Below, one piece after another: positions 1 to 9,469 of a DNA stretch of 64,000 nt. The stretch is taken from contig CM055103.1 of assembly GCA_029204225.1 (NCBI GenBank), forward strand, positions 24,874,656 through 24,938,655. The letters are read 5' to 3'. Origin of the DNA: Diphasiastrum complanatum (lineage: Eukaryota; Streptophyta; Lycopodiopsida; Lycopodiales; Lycopodiaceae). The notes under the pieces were generated by a model. That model saw nothing but the letters and a program-made list of their open reading frames with translations, had not been told where the DNA came from and made no database searches. Each line of letters starts with the position of its first letter. The first letter of the stretch is position 1. Both the position numbers and the translations under genes were made by a program.

Positions 1-2034
1 AGGACCATGAACCACGATGAAATGATATAAAAGCAGCTCCAAATATACAGGTTATGTTCAGCTTTTGGAATGCCACCGAAAGTAATGTTTTTCTTGGTCA
101 AAATTAATGTTTCTTCAAATCGTGGTTGGATTTGATCCAAATCATAATTCTGGTTTCAATCAGTTTGGTCAAATTTGCATTGTACTTTTGTAGAAAAGGG
201 AACAAAATTACAATAATTTGATTTAAATCAAATAAAAATTTCCACTTATCCCTTCACTCCCTTCTCCCATCTCATCATCTTGTGGAATGATTTTTAGGCT
301 CTCGCATTCCAAAAAATGACAAGGGAGGAGGGGTGAGAGAAGGAGAAGGGAAAGGAGGATTGTGTTTTTGAAATTGAAAAAAAACTAACAGTCAGCCTGA
401 CAATCTTTGAGCCAACTTAGAATTGGCCAATTCAAATCTGCCAATCTTGAATCAGCAGGAAACAAAAGTCAAATGGACCAGATAAGCCTTGAATTGGAAG
501 AAAATCCAACAAACTGTAGAATGAAGATCAATGAAGGAATTACACCAAACGTGTCCAAAAGTGATGTGTATGCTTAACATACTGGACAGCCAACAAGTGT
601 GCCTCAAACAATGGAAATTTTTATTTAAAATTCAACAAGAAGTGTTGGACAAAGTAGTTGGTTTTAGAAATGCAATCAACCTTAAAGATAAGAAAGTCCT
701 ACAGCAGCAGACAAACAAGATAAAGTTCCTTCAAAGCCTAAATGATGAATTTCGAGCTCCCTGATGTCAAGACAATCAAGTGGAATTTGGCAGTAGATTT
801 TTCGGCACACTAGCGTAATTTGAAGAATCTTAGATTCTGTCAAAATATAACCTAGAGAGCTCTCATATTTTGAGAAATATCTCAGCAACATGGTTAGTAA
901 ACTGCAACACCATGCCCTACAACAATCTGACCACTTCACACTAGTAGAAGAGAAGGTTTTGTCGTAATTCAGAATGAACTTTTGTAAAGTGGTTGAATTG
1001 TGATTTGAGTTGGTTGAAAGTTGGCGTTTGCTCATTTGAATTGAGAATATTTGACCTACTTGAAAGTACACATACATATAATATGTATCCGAGAGCAAAA
1101 TAATACAGTTACCTACACAATTTTTGACTTTATAATAACCAATGATCATACATTTTAATGCTGCTTGTAAACTCAATACTTAGTGCTTTTACGTGACAAC
1201 GTGTATACATCAACTATCTTTCAATTTTGAATGATCATATATCCATACAACAGCTACCAAATATCCATAACCTAGTAAACATTCATCATGTACTTACTAA
1301 CATCGCAACTGAAATGTAAAAAGATGATAATACATACATGATATATTAGTATATTTCATAGTTGGTGCCCATATGTGATTTGGCGTGGTATGTTCATGTT
1401 TGGACTACCACAATATTATGGGCCTCTTTGGATACTATAGCGTGTTAGTCTTGTTACTAGTAGTATATTGCTTACAGCTACCTATTTCTAGAAGTGCATA
1501 TGTATACTCAGTTATGTGTTTCTATTGAGGATGAAACTTCTTGCGATGCTACCTTTTTTGATGATCCACTAGTTGTTGGGGATGCTATTCCCCCATGATG
1601 TTATTTTATACATGCCCATATTGAGGACAATGTTTCTTCTGTGTGGGAGTGTTATAGACATCATGTCCATATTGGTACCTTTTGTTATGGACATCATATC
1701 AATGATGGACATGCGTTCTTTATATTCACGCACAACCTTAAGGGCCCTTGATATTCACTTTCAACTATGTTGGCTGTAGGCCCAACTATCACTAGTCAAT
1801 CAATCGAGGAGGTGACCTACAAACTGGGCACACTTTTTGCTCTCTATATCTCCATTGTGAAACCTTATCACCCCTATTCCTCAGAAGCTTCCATTTTCGG
1901 GCATTTGTTGGGTAATGAGAGGTTCTAGAGACACTCATTACTTAGCTTTTGGATATTGTTATTGCTTGAACTCTTTGTGGTTTACCTCATTGCTATTGCT
2001 TGTAGAGCTTTAGCCATTGATTACATGTGATATC

Positions 2035-2038
<4 letters not shown>
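1..2038. other. Unassigned AT-rich sequence
   Basis: I see no recognisable gene or mobile element here. The short open frames at 531-764 (+), 682-1176 (-) and 1573-1779 (+) have low-complexity composition and no motif I recognise, and they overlap each other on opposite strands. A purine-rich patch lies around 320-360. The stretch ends at the dinucleotide tail of the LINE on its right and may be the old insertion site of that LINE. Confidence 0.5.
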
Positions 2039-2075
<37 letters not shown>

Positions 2076-2095
2076 AGAAGAAGAAGAAGAAGAAG
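2039..2095. repeat. (GA)n(GAA)n microsatellite, 3' tail of LINE-A
   Basis: About 17 GA units are followed by about 8 GAA units. Read on the minus strand this is a (TTC)n(TC)n run directly after the conserved LINE 3' end that contains ATTAATA and TGCCTTTTGGCATGG. The same 3' end next to a (TC)n run recurs at 5147-5260, so I read the microsatellite as the element's 3' tail, not an independent repeat. Confidence 0.8.
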
Positions 2096-2441
2096 CTTTA
2101 TTAATGTCTTTTCCATGCCAAAAGGCATCTAAGACAAATAAAAGTACATGTCAAGTATGTGGTAACAATGGGAGCGTCTATAAACATCTCCATAAAAAAG
2201 ACTATGCATAAAAAGGGATAAGATAACTAAATACTACAAACTATCAATAAGTGGGAGAATAATAAATACTAAATGTAAAATCATATCATCTGGCACTGCT
2301 GCTGAAATAGGATGTGATACGAGTTGTAGCATGAGGTAATACTAGTCGTCGTTGACGTCGTCTAGGAGGGCGAGAGCTGCGTGCCCTCATGATAGGATGG
2401 GTAGTGCGAGCTGCAGCATGACTATGAGTGGTGCACTGCCT

Positions 2442-3467
2442 CTAATATTTGTGAGGTGGTGCATCGTCGTCATCTGCAAACTCAGTGTCTTGGCGTGGTC
2501 GTCTCCTAGAGAAAAATGAGGTAATCTGAGCCTGAGAGCTGGGATGTGGCTGATGAGTTGATTGGTACATATCATGTCGTAGCAAGAGCATCTCCCGTAT
2601 CATAAGTGCAACACAACGAGGGTCCTCATATGCAATGAGCGATCGAAGTGTAGTAGGCATGTCTTGGAATAGGCAGTGGTATTTTCCTCTGATCTCATAA
2701 TATATAGGGCATTTGAAGATGAAGTGCTCCTCAAACTCCACCTCATGCAAAGAACATAACTGGCATAATCTCTCCTCCCTCGGGGTACCCTGGAATCTCC
2801 CAGTCTCAATAGCCAATTGATGTGATGATACTCTGAAAGTGAAACGAAGACTGTGTGATAATCTTGAAGTCAGATATCGCGGTAGGACTGGAAACCCAGC
2901 GGTATCTTGCACCAAGAAGTGAACCCGCTAGTAATCGGGCTTAACCCCCACTTGATGTCGCCAGGTACGATCAAGGTATGGTTTGTATAAAAGCCATCTA
3001 ATGTACTGGTGTGTACTTGAGGGGAGATTCATGATAGTAATACCAAATGACTCCATAAGGAAGTGTGATGCCTGAGAGAGATATGTTGGAAGGATAGGAA
3101 TGCCCGTAGCATCCATCCGTAATAGATGTGTGCCGTAAAAATGTATCTTGACCCTATCAGGATCAGGCTGTGACCATAGAATGTGTATGTAGCTCCGATA
3201 AATCTGCTGTCTGATATAAGCATGGGTCCCGCTCGGAAGATCAAGTCCAGATAACCCCCAAGTCTGAAGAAGGGCTGAGATGCTACTATACCAAGAATGC
3301 TTGGCTCCCTGTCCAGCAATGGTACGGGATGAAGTGAGAGCAGCCACAACGTATCTGGAAGTATTTAAATCTGATACCCTGTGAAGAAAGGTAATGATCT
3401 GAAACATAGCACCAATAAATGGTCCTCTGATTTCACAAATGATTTCACAAATTGAACCAGATTTCAC
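2442..3467 (-). pseudogene. LINE-A ORF2 C-terminal region with CCHC zinc knuckle
   Basis: Two consecutive minus-strand open frames (2928-3467 and 2442-2915) read as one C-terminal ORF2 region broken by a frameshift near 2920. The second frame has a Cys-x2-Cys-x10-His-x4-Cys knuckle (CQLC then HFIFKC) followed by CPIYYEIRGKYHCLF. This is the pattern of the terminal zinc-knuckle domain of plant and animal LINE ORF2 proteins, which is thought to bind RNA or DNA during target-primed reverse transcription. The tail is acidic (FADDDDAPPHKY). The RT domain that should precede it is absent. A diverged copy of the same region lies at 13105-13330. Confidence 0.7.
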
Positions 3468-3735
3468 AGATTTTTGGATCTGATTTCACAGATTGAACCA
3501 GATTTCACAGATTTCACAAATGGTCCTCTGATTTCACAGATTGAACCAGATTTCACAGATTTCACACATGTCACAGATTTTTTTGGCATTTTTTGTTTTT
3601 GGGGGTGGGAAACCAAAAAACGATTAATTAATTAATCAATTAATTAACTGTACGGTTCACCACTGTTCCGGGCAAAGAATTTGTGAACCGTACGGTTCTC
3701 AGAACCCTGGTGAACCGTGGACGGTTCATTAATTC
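3421..3735. repeat. Iterated-word island (GATTTCACAGATT and GTGAACCGTACGG words)
   Basis: The left half (3421-3572) is three imperfect tandem copies of a roughly 50-bp unit built from GATTTCACAGATT and GAACCAGATTTCAC. A T-rich/A-rich core follows (3573-3648, including ATTAATTAATTAATCAATT), then several copies of GTGAACCGTACGGTTC-like near-palindromes (3651-3728). No clear terminal inverted repeat or target duplication was found. It breaks the LINE-A reading frame, so it arrived or expanded after that insertion. Confidence 0.6.
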
Positions 3736-3744
3736 TATGAAGAT

Positions 3745-4100
3745 GGGGGTGTCAATATGGATGGTATATAACTCGGTGGCATAATTGGTCCAGATGCGAA
3801 AGTTCTCAAGGAGTGGGGATGGCACAAGGAATGAACTCATGCCAAAAAGTGCCAGTGGAAGAACTGTAAGAAGCCCTATAAGTCGTCTCTCTTCTCATGC
3901 ATCATAGGCCCGTTTCTTACGATGAAGCAAATGGGTGTAAAGATGGCGAATGGGATGTAAAGAATGAGGGGTGTGCATATGTGCATAAGTGATAAGGTGA
4001 TGATGGGAGTGACATTCATTGTCATACCAAGGAGGGTGCTGATTTGGACTTGGGAGTTTGTTTTGTTATTATGGGGGGTATCGTATTCGACCATCCCTGT
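3745..4100 (-). pseudogene. LINE-A endonuclease-RT linker remnant
   Basis: Read on the minus strand, this stretch contains a His-rich segment followed by HRKKRAYDA. It resembles the HKTTRKKRIAYET segment between endonuclease and RT in LINE-B (about 6950-6990). Frames are broken and the endonuclease core is missing. The similarity is weak and the assignment rests mainly on position and strand between ORF1 and the ORF2 C-terminus. Confidence 0.35.
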
Positions 4101-4109
4101 AAATAACAG

Positions 4110-4890
4110 GTCTATGGCTTTAGCTTCCGGAAAGGCTTACACCAATCTCCCACTTGCATGTACGTGAGACCTCGTAGTTTGGCCCTACGACATAGAGCAT
4201 TCTGACGGCTTTCTAGGGATCGAAAACAGATAATTAGGGTAGAATTATTCCTCATTCTCCAAGCTGAATCTAGATCTATAGCATGATGTTCAATTGTAGT
4301 ATCAAAAAATGTTTTGCTTCTTCAAGAGCATTTGGGTTATCTGCAATGCCTCTTACTCTAATATTAAGTTCTTTTTGCTCCCTGGATTTCTCTTCTGAGA
4401 GAGTGGTTGAAATAACCGAAGAAATAGGTGCACTTGGTTTACCACCTTTTTTGAGAATTGTCGCCCATGAAAGAGTGTCTTCCTTCTGATTTGTTCTCCA
4501 ATTCTTTGAGTTTGATCGATTGTTCCGGCGTAGCAAGGAGAGGTTGGGACTTGAATCCTTGTTTCAGCATATCAACTTCTTGTTGCAGCTTAGTATTTGC
4601 CTCTTGGAGATTGGACATTTCAGATTTAACCATATGTAACTCCGTCTTCATACTTTGAAAATCCTGCAATAGGATGCTCAAACTAGAAGCAAGATCGGAC
4701 TCCATTGCTTTTGTGGGAGTGTAAGGTTCTTGAGAGCAGGGATATGGTATAGTAGGGGATAGGGTACTGATAGGCAAAGAAGAGGAAGAGGCAGCAGAAG
4801 AAGGATGTGAGGGGAAGATGAAGAAGATAAAGAGGGGGGTGAGGGTCAAGAAGAAGCAGATGGGGAAGGGGTGGCAGGGGACAAGGAGGG
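4110..4890 (-). pseudogene. LINE-A ORF1 remnant (coiled coil plus RRM-like domain)
   Basis: The 5' part encodes a heptad-like coiled coil (SILLQDFQSMKTELHM, then NLQEANTKLQQEVDMLK). After a frameshift near 4490 comes a segment with TLSEEKSREQKELNIRVRGI. Further down, across another frame change, are a TLIICF strand and an RRAKLRGL segment (about 4260-4130). LINE-B ORF1 has the same order (TISEEKMREYKSMNIRVRGI, TLIVRF, LRTKLRG). This resembles L1 ORF1p-type nucleic-acid chaperones, trimeric coiled coil followed by an RRM, rather than the DUF4283/zinc-knuckle ORF1 of many flowering-plant LINEs. It is broken by frameshifts. Confidence 0.65.
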
Positions 4891-5145
4891 GGCAACAACA
4901 GCGGCTGCCTGCTGCTGGGGCGGCAGTGTTGCTGTTGGGGTAGCAGTGCTGCTGTTGAGGCAGCAGGCAGCATCGCTGCACCAGCAGCAGTGAGCTGCAT
5001 CAACATTGCATCAGCAGCGGTGGGCAGTAGTGTTGCATCAGCAGCATGGGGCAATAGGGGGTGGGGGAGAGAGAGGAAGGAGAACAGGGTAGGGTGGGGA
5101 GAGAGAGCAAGGGGGTGGGGGTTCTTTTTACTGTGAGGGGGCACC

Positions 5146-5146
<1 letters not shown>
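4891..5146 (-). other. Low-complexity GCAGCA/GGGAG leader of LINE-A
   Basis: This is a GC- and purine-rich stretch of CAGCAG/GCAGTG words followed by GGGGAGAGAG words. It is probably the 5' leader of LINE-A, because it lies just upstream of the ORF1 remnant and stops at the (GA)n tail of the next LINE. Long open frames here in several phases are low-complexity artefacts. Confidence 0.45.

Positions 5147-5196
<50 letters not shown>
5147..5196. repeat. (GA)n microsatellite, 3' tail of LINE-B
   Basis: About 24 uninterrupted GA units are followed on the plus strand by TTGAGAGATTCATTAATG and the shared LINE 3' end (CCATGCCAAAAGGCAT). On the minus strand this reads as the LINE terminus running into (TC)n. 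The tail separates LINE-B from the 5' leader of LINE-A. Confidence 0.85.
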
Positions 5197-5198
<2 letters not shown>

Positions 5199-5404
5199 AG
5201 AGATTCATTAATGTCTTTCCCATGCCAAAAGGCATATAAGACAAAAGAAGTACATCCAAGCATGAAGGAAGGTAGATGGATCGATGTCGTCGAAACAAAC
5301 TCACTACACCATCCAAATTACTAAAACATAGAAATAACCACTAAGAAGAGAGAGGGTTATGGTCCAGAATTATATGGTATGGAGACCATTTACATGTTCA
5401 ACTG

Positions 5405-5620
5405 GACAACTCTTCATTTCTTTGAACTGTGCTCTAACTCAATCAAATCTACACTCTCAGTATTAGCTAAATGTTTTTGCTTGGTCTCAACAAAATGAAT
5501 GTTACCATCTTTGTAAATCATGTGTCTGCCTCCATGTTTTGGTTCCTGAAGGGCTCTTTTGCATTCCACAACTTTTACATAAGTAAGATATTCTTTTAGA
5601 AAGATCTTAGTATGTAGTTT
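5405..5620 (-). other. Unrecognised open stretch inside LINE-B 3' region
   Basis: The minus strand is open for roughly 60 codons ending in a stop near 5412. Its composition is protein-like (for example EYLTYVKVVECKRAL, then HMIYKDGNIHFVETKQ). It has no in-frame ATG at a sensible place, so it may be an exon, a captured fragment, or part of another transposon. I do not recognise the family. It sits where the LINE ORF2 zinc-knuckle region would be expected. Confidence 0.3.
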
Positions 5621-5758
5621 AGATCGGTGTAGTAGGACATCACACCTAGACTCTAGAGAAGTGAAGCAATTAGACGAGAGGGGACTACCATAGTGTCAAA
5701 AAGTCGGCACTTACTAGCGCATCCCTAATGTGTGATCTGAAACACAGTTTCTCCAGAT

Positions 5759-6838
5759 CTACCAATAAGAATAGCCCTTCCGTAACCGGGAAACCGCTGC
5801 TTGTCTCATACTGAAAGTGGGATCAGAGAAAACAACACCCAGATATGTATAGGAGTCAACTACCTCAAGTGGATGACCATCCCATAGCAGCTCCTGCCGT
5901 ATCATGAAGGATCTGGAGGTGTTAAACACCATAACCTTGGTCTTGGCAACGTTCACTAACAGGCCTCACTGGATACAAAAAGAATGAAATGCATCCAGAT
6001 GCCGCTGTAGGCTCTCCCTCATCCTCGAAAGTAAGACCACATCATCCGCATATAACAGGATAGCAATAAGGAGGTCACCCAATGTACATCCCTCCCCTCC
6101 AAAACTCTATATAACCTGCTCAAGCTCATCTATGTATAAACCAAAAAGTGTAGGTGAAAGTGGACATCCCTCCTTAACCCCAATCATACTATCCACGTCT
6201 GGTGATACAACCCCTAATACTCTGATCCGTCCAATAACTCGCCCGTACAATGCCACAACTGCTCGTATGATATCCTCCTGAAAACCACGATCTCGAAGCC
6301 TCTGTATCAATAAATGTCTGGGCACAGATTCAAGGCTTTGCGGAAATCCACAAAGCAGCAGTATAGACGCTCTCTCTTGGCCCTAGCCTCCTCAATGATG
6401 GATCTCAGGGTGAAAATATGATTCGATGTAGTATATCCTGGTCTAAAGCCGGCCTGACCAATGGCATTCTGGTGTCCATCTCTGTGCTAATCTCCAACTG
6501 AAGAATAGACCCATAAACTTTGGCAAAGAGGTGGATGATCATGATGGTACGATAGTTGTCGACTTCATGGGATCACCGCCTTTATAGAGAGGATGGATAA
6601 GGTTTGTGGACCAAGGGGAGGGGAATCCAAATGTGATAGCTCGATTGAATAAGATAGAGAGGAAAGGTGAAAGGATGTCAACAACATACTTTAGAAGTTC
6701 AGCCTCTAGTTCATCCATGTCTTTGGCTTTATGTAAGTGTAATCGTTTGATGGCCTCTTCCACCATGCCCGGGGAGAATGTGTCATAGGTGTCTGTGGAT
6801 GAGGGCGTGGGAATGTATAGTGACGTGGCAAAGGTCAC
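5759..6838 (-). pseudogene. LINE-B ORF2 reverse transcriptase domain
   Basis: Three minus-strand frames carry successive RT blocks. 6838-6539 has the N-terminal RT region (VEEAIKRLHLHKAKD, then LSILFNRAITFGFPSPW and IHPLYKGGD). 6325-6107 has the block with GVKEGCPLSPTLFGLYIDEL. Around 6060-6020 the catalytic YADDVVLL motif is readable. 5956-5759 continues with KTKVMVF and YTYLGVVF. These blocks define a LINE-type RT that copies its RNA at a nicked target. The frames are not continuous: there are frameshifts near 6540, 6330 and 5960. The catalytic aspartates are present in the sequence but not in one uninterrupted frame. Confidence 0.8.
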
Positions 6839-8212
6839 CCATGTGTGCTAAGATCCGTGATCCGGGGTGGAGGTGCTCGTGGGAGGAATTTTTTCCAAAA
6901 GGATTTCGATGAGGAACTAAAGAGATTTCCTTGGCAGGTCTCATATGCAATTCTCTTTTTTCGAGTAGTTTTATGATATACACGGGATAAGTCCTTTACC
7001 AGATGGGGAAGGCATCGTGCATTGATCCAGTCTTGGTGGAGGTGTTTGCATTCCTGGTCATGCCATGGATTGTGTGGTCGATAATGTCGTGAGTGCTTGG
7101 GCCGTGGGAATGGAAAAGCGAGGGATGCAGCGGTATGGATGCTCCGGACAAGAAAAAGAGACTGATTTGCTAAAGTATGCTCGTAAGGGAAGTGAGTCAG
7201 AAGTTCAGAAAGGGCTTCCTTGTACAATGGAGTGTTTTGAGGGGCATATCGATACACAGTCTTCATGTTGGGCGTTAATGGGCGAGTGTGTGAGGTGCAA
7301 AGAAGGCCAATAGAGAATGAGAGGTACGAATGGTCAGAGAGGGTGGTGTGATGAACCAAGAAGGATGAAATGGAGGGAAGGAGAGACGGTGATCCCATGA
7401 AATAGTCAACAACACTATGTCCTCCGATGTGTGGGAAACAAGTATAATCACCTGAACCAGGCCACTGCAGTAGGCCATTATAAATGATCAATCCATGAGC
7501 CTCGCCCAACTGAAGCATCTGCTCTCCATATGCTGTAAGTGGACCCTTTGCATCCGCCGATCGTTGCCGGAGGCCAAGATCATCCCAGTCTATGGCATGT
7601 ATCTGTTGTGGATCATCCTCTGCTCTATGGAACTCCGTCTGCCTGGACCCATTCCGGGCATTAAAGTCACCGGCTAGAAGAATATAACCCCGCTTCTCAT
7701 ACCTGATAATGTCCAAAGAGATATCCATGTAAGGTGACTCCTCATCTGATGTGAAAACTGATGTATCCGGTGGAAAATAACAAATGGCCATAAAGGTCCC
7801 GATCTAGGCCCATCAGACCACGATCCAGCCTAATCCATATATAGCGGGCTCGCTCATCAGTATGTACCAACTCGACCCAAGGTTGAAGGAAGCCTTGGAC
7901 TAAGCAAGCCACCCCACCTGAACCTCGATCTGTCAATGCTCTCGTCGCCCTCCGATGTGCAGAATACTAACAAAAACCCTCAATGGCCGGTAGTCCCCTC
8001 TCAGGACTCTCATGTGTCTCTGTGAGTAGTAAAATATCGCCATCCACACAAAAATCTTTGAAATCCCCTGCTGTAGCTGAAGAGTGGATACCATTGCAGT
8101 TCCATAAGCTCAACCGCAATGCCTTAGAAAGGGCCGTCGAATTGCTCCTGAGCGAGAGACCCGAGTCCATCTTTCTCAGATTTCGGAAGATCAATGTATC
8201 AGGCCTTACCAT
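6835..8212 (-). pseudogene. LINE-B ORF2 N-terminal endonuclease domain and linker
   Basis: The ATG at 8212 starts a frame with SLWNCNGIHS and ILLLTETHE, the first Asn and the catalytic Glu motifs of apurinic/apyrimidinic-type LINE endonucleases. After a frame change near 7960 and another near 7790, the long frame 7791-6835 has LLAGDFNARNG and ends the domain with TTLSDHSYLSFSI, the Asp-His pair. The residues needed for target nicking are therefore all visible, but in three frames. The linker is Arg/His-rich (HSRHYRPHNPWHDQEC). The chosen start overlaps the ORF1 stop by 14 nt. Confidence 0.8.
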
Positions 8213-8852
8213 CCCGATATATCACCCTTTTTCCCAAAGCTTTTGCCTCACTAAATGCTTTCTTCCGATCCGCAACCTGCATGGGGGTGAGATCGTCGTC
8301 CATGAATATAAGTGTACCTCTAAGCTTGGTTCGTAGTTTGAGGGCTGTCCGTCGTTCTTCCAAATTTGTGAAGCGAACAATGAGTGTAGAAGGGTCTCTC
8401 TTCGTTCGCCAAGCTCTTTCCAGATTTTCAGAGTGGTGGGAAAGCGTGTTTGAGAGAAAACTGGTTGTTTCGGTCATTGGATCATTGGTGTCTTCAATCC
8501 CTCGGACCCTAATGTTCATGGATTTGTATTCTCGCATCTTCTCTTCCGATATGGTAGCTGAAATGACACTATTAAAGGAGGATGTACCTTCCGTATTGTC
8601 ATCTTTGAAGAGAGAGGCCCACGTCTTTGTCTCAGCTTTGTGTTGTTCAATCTTCTCTTCGAATTCTTGAATCCATGTAGAGGTAGAGGTGGCTGGCTCT
8701 CCATTTGTATTCTTGAAAAGAGATGCCCAAGTTTGTGTGATTTCCTTATGTTGAACCAAGTCTTGTTCCAAAGCTTGGATTTTCATCATCGTAGCTGATG
8801 TTTCAACTTGACCCTGGACCCCCTCTTTGTAGACTGCAAAATCTCGTTTCAA
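8199..8852 (-). CDS. LINE-B ORF1 protein, coiled coil plus RRM-like domain
   Basis: An uninterrupted 217-codon frame. Residues about 10-75 contain two repeats of a Gln/Lys-rich helix ending in TWASLF. Residues about 95-115 contain TISEEKMREYKSMNIRVRGI, followed by a domain with STLIVRFTNLEERRTALK and KLRGTLIFMDDDLTP. Order and motifs resemble L1 ORF1p-type chaperones, in which a coiled coil drives trimerisation and the RRM-like and C-terminal domains bind the element's RNA. No CCHC knuckle is seen. The coding sequence may start further upstream; sequence to about 8960 is similar in character but has stops. It ends in TGA inside the ORF2 start region. Confidence 0.7.
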   Translation of the reverse strand: MKRDFAVYKEGVQGQVETSATMMKIQALEQDLVQHKEITQTWASLFKNTNGEPATSTSTWIQEFEEKIEQHKAETKTWASLFKDDNTEGTSSFNSVISATISEEKMREYKSMNIRVRGIEDTNDPMTETTSFLSNTLSHHSENLERAWRTKRDPSTLIVRFTNLEERRTALKLRTKLRGTLIFMDDDLTPMQVADRKKAFSEAKALGKRVIYRDGKA

Positions 8853-8971
8853 CTATCCATTTTCTTCCCGAAGTAGCGTGATCTCATCCTTTAGTAATTT
8901 CATCTTTGTTTTTAGCACCTTGTCGCGAATGGGTTTTGTTTCGCGAACAGATTGTTTTCGTTTGGTTTTCT

Positions 8972-9450
8972 TGCACGGAAGCTTACAGGATCCTAGGCAC
9001 GCAACTACAGATCATAGTATAGAAATCATTCTAGCCCAAGACGACTGAAATCAAAGAGATGGACAAGAGAAAGAGCAGCTGTATTATCAGTTTTGTATTT
9101 TAGAGTGAGTGAGTGTCTCGCTCATTGGTGGCCTGACACCCTGCTCTATCGCTCTAATCAACTAGTTAGTTACTCTCTGTTATTGCTAACTGTTTCAGCT
9201 GAGCGTGAAGTTTAAGACTCCACGCCCGTTGAGCTGGCAGCTGGCAGCGCGAAAGGTTTTCTTTCGTTTTTTTTTTTTTGTTTCGTGTCGTGTCGTGTCT
9301 TTTGGTCTTGGAGATATGTTTGGCTTTCGCGAATCATTCGACCTTCGACCTCGCTTCGCTCCGTGTCTTAGGGTTTTCGAGGTACGTTGACTTTCGCGAA
9401 TTGTTGCAGGTACGTTGCGGCAAAGTTGCAGGAGTTCACAATTTCTGACA
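8972..9450 (-). repeat. Copia-1 3' LTR
   Basis: On the plus strand this runs from TGCACGG to TTCTGACA, so on the minus strand it starts TGTCAG and ends CA. It abuts a polypurine tract. Bases 8985-9140 align with 60165-60310 in the Copia chimera (ACAGGATCCTA, ACTACAGATCA, GAGTGAGTC, GGCGGCCTG-like words), which supports the boundary. The U3 part (9195-9450) is full of TTCG-containing words such as TTTCGCGAA and ATTCGACCTTCGACC. Confidence 0.7.
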
Positions 9451-9459
9451 CTCCCTCTT
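9451..9459 (-). other. Copia-1 polypurine tract
   Basis: On the minus strand AAGAGGGAG lies immediately before the LTR start TGTCAG. This is the usual plus-strand primer of plant Ty1/copia elements (consensus AAGGGGGAG). Confidence 0.75.
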
Positions 9460-9469
9460 GAACCTAGCA

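Larger units (their letters stand above)
2039..5146 (-). mobile_element. LINE-A, internally deleted non-LTR retrotransposon
   Basis: Minus-strand pieces appear in the order expected for a LINE: an ORF1 remnant (4890-4110), a short endonuclease/RT linker remnant (about 4000-3750), the C-terminal zinc-knuckle region of ORF2 (3467-2442), a 3' UTR, and a (TC)n tail. The endonuclease core and the reverse transcriptase are missing. An array of iterated words (3421-3735) interrupts it. Its 5' end abuts the 3' tail of LINE-B, so the two elements are head to tail. It is a dead copy. Treating the pieces as one element is inference from order, strand and similarity to LINE-B. Confidence 0.65.
5147..8960 (-). 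mobile_element. LINE-B, near-complete but frameshifted non-LTR retrotransposon
   Basis: On the minus strand the order is ORF1 (8852-8199), ORF2 with apurinic-type endonuclease (8212-6835), reverse transcriptase (6838-5759), 3' region, then a 3' end almost identical to that of LINE-A followed by (TC)n. ORF1 and ORF2 overlap by 14 nt. Several frameshifts and stops inactivate ORF2. The ORF2 zinc-knuckle region present in LINE-A is not visible between 5759 and 5260, where an unrelated-looking open stretch sits instead. The 5' edge is set by the Copia-1 LTR at 8972; the true 5' end cannot be told. Confidence 0.8.

Noticed and set aside
5000-5324. Overlapping open frames on both strands rich in Leu/Ser and Glu/Arg
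   Set aside because: They are translations of the (GA)n tract and GCAGCA-rich leader in several frames; low complexity, no domain.
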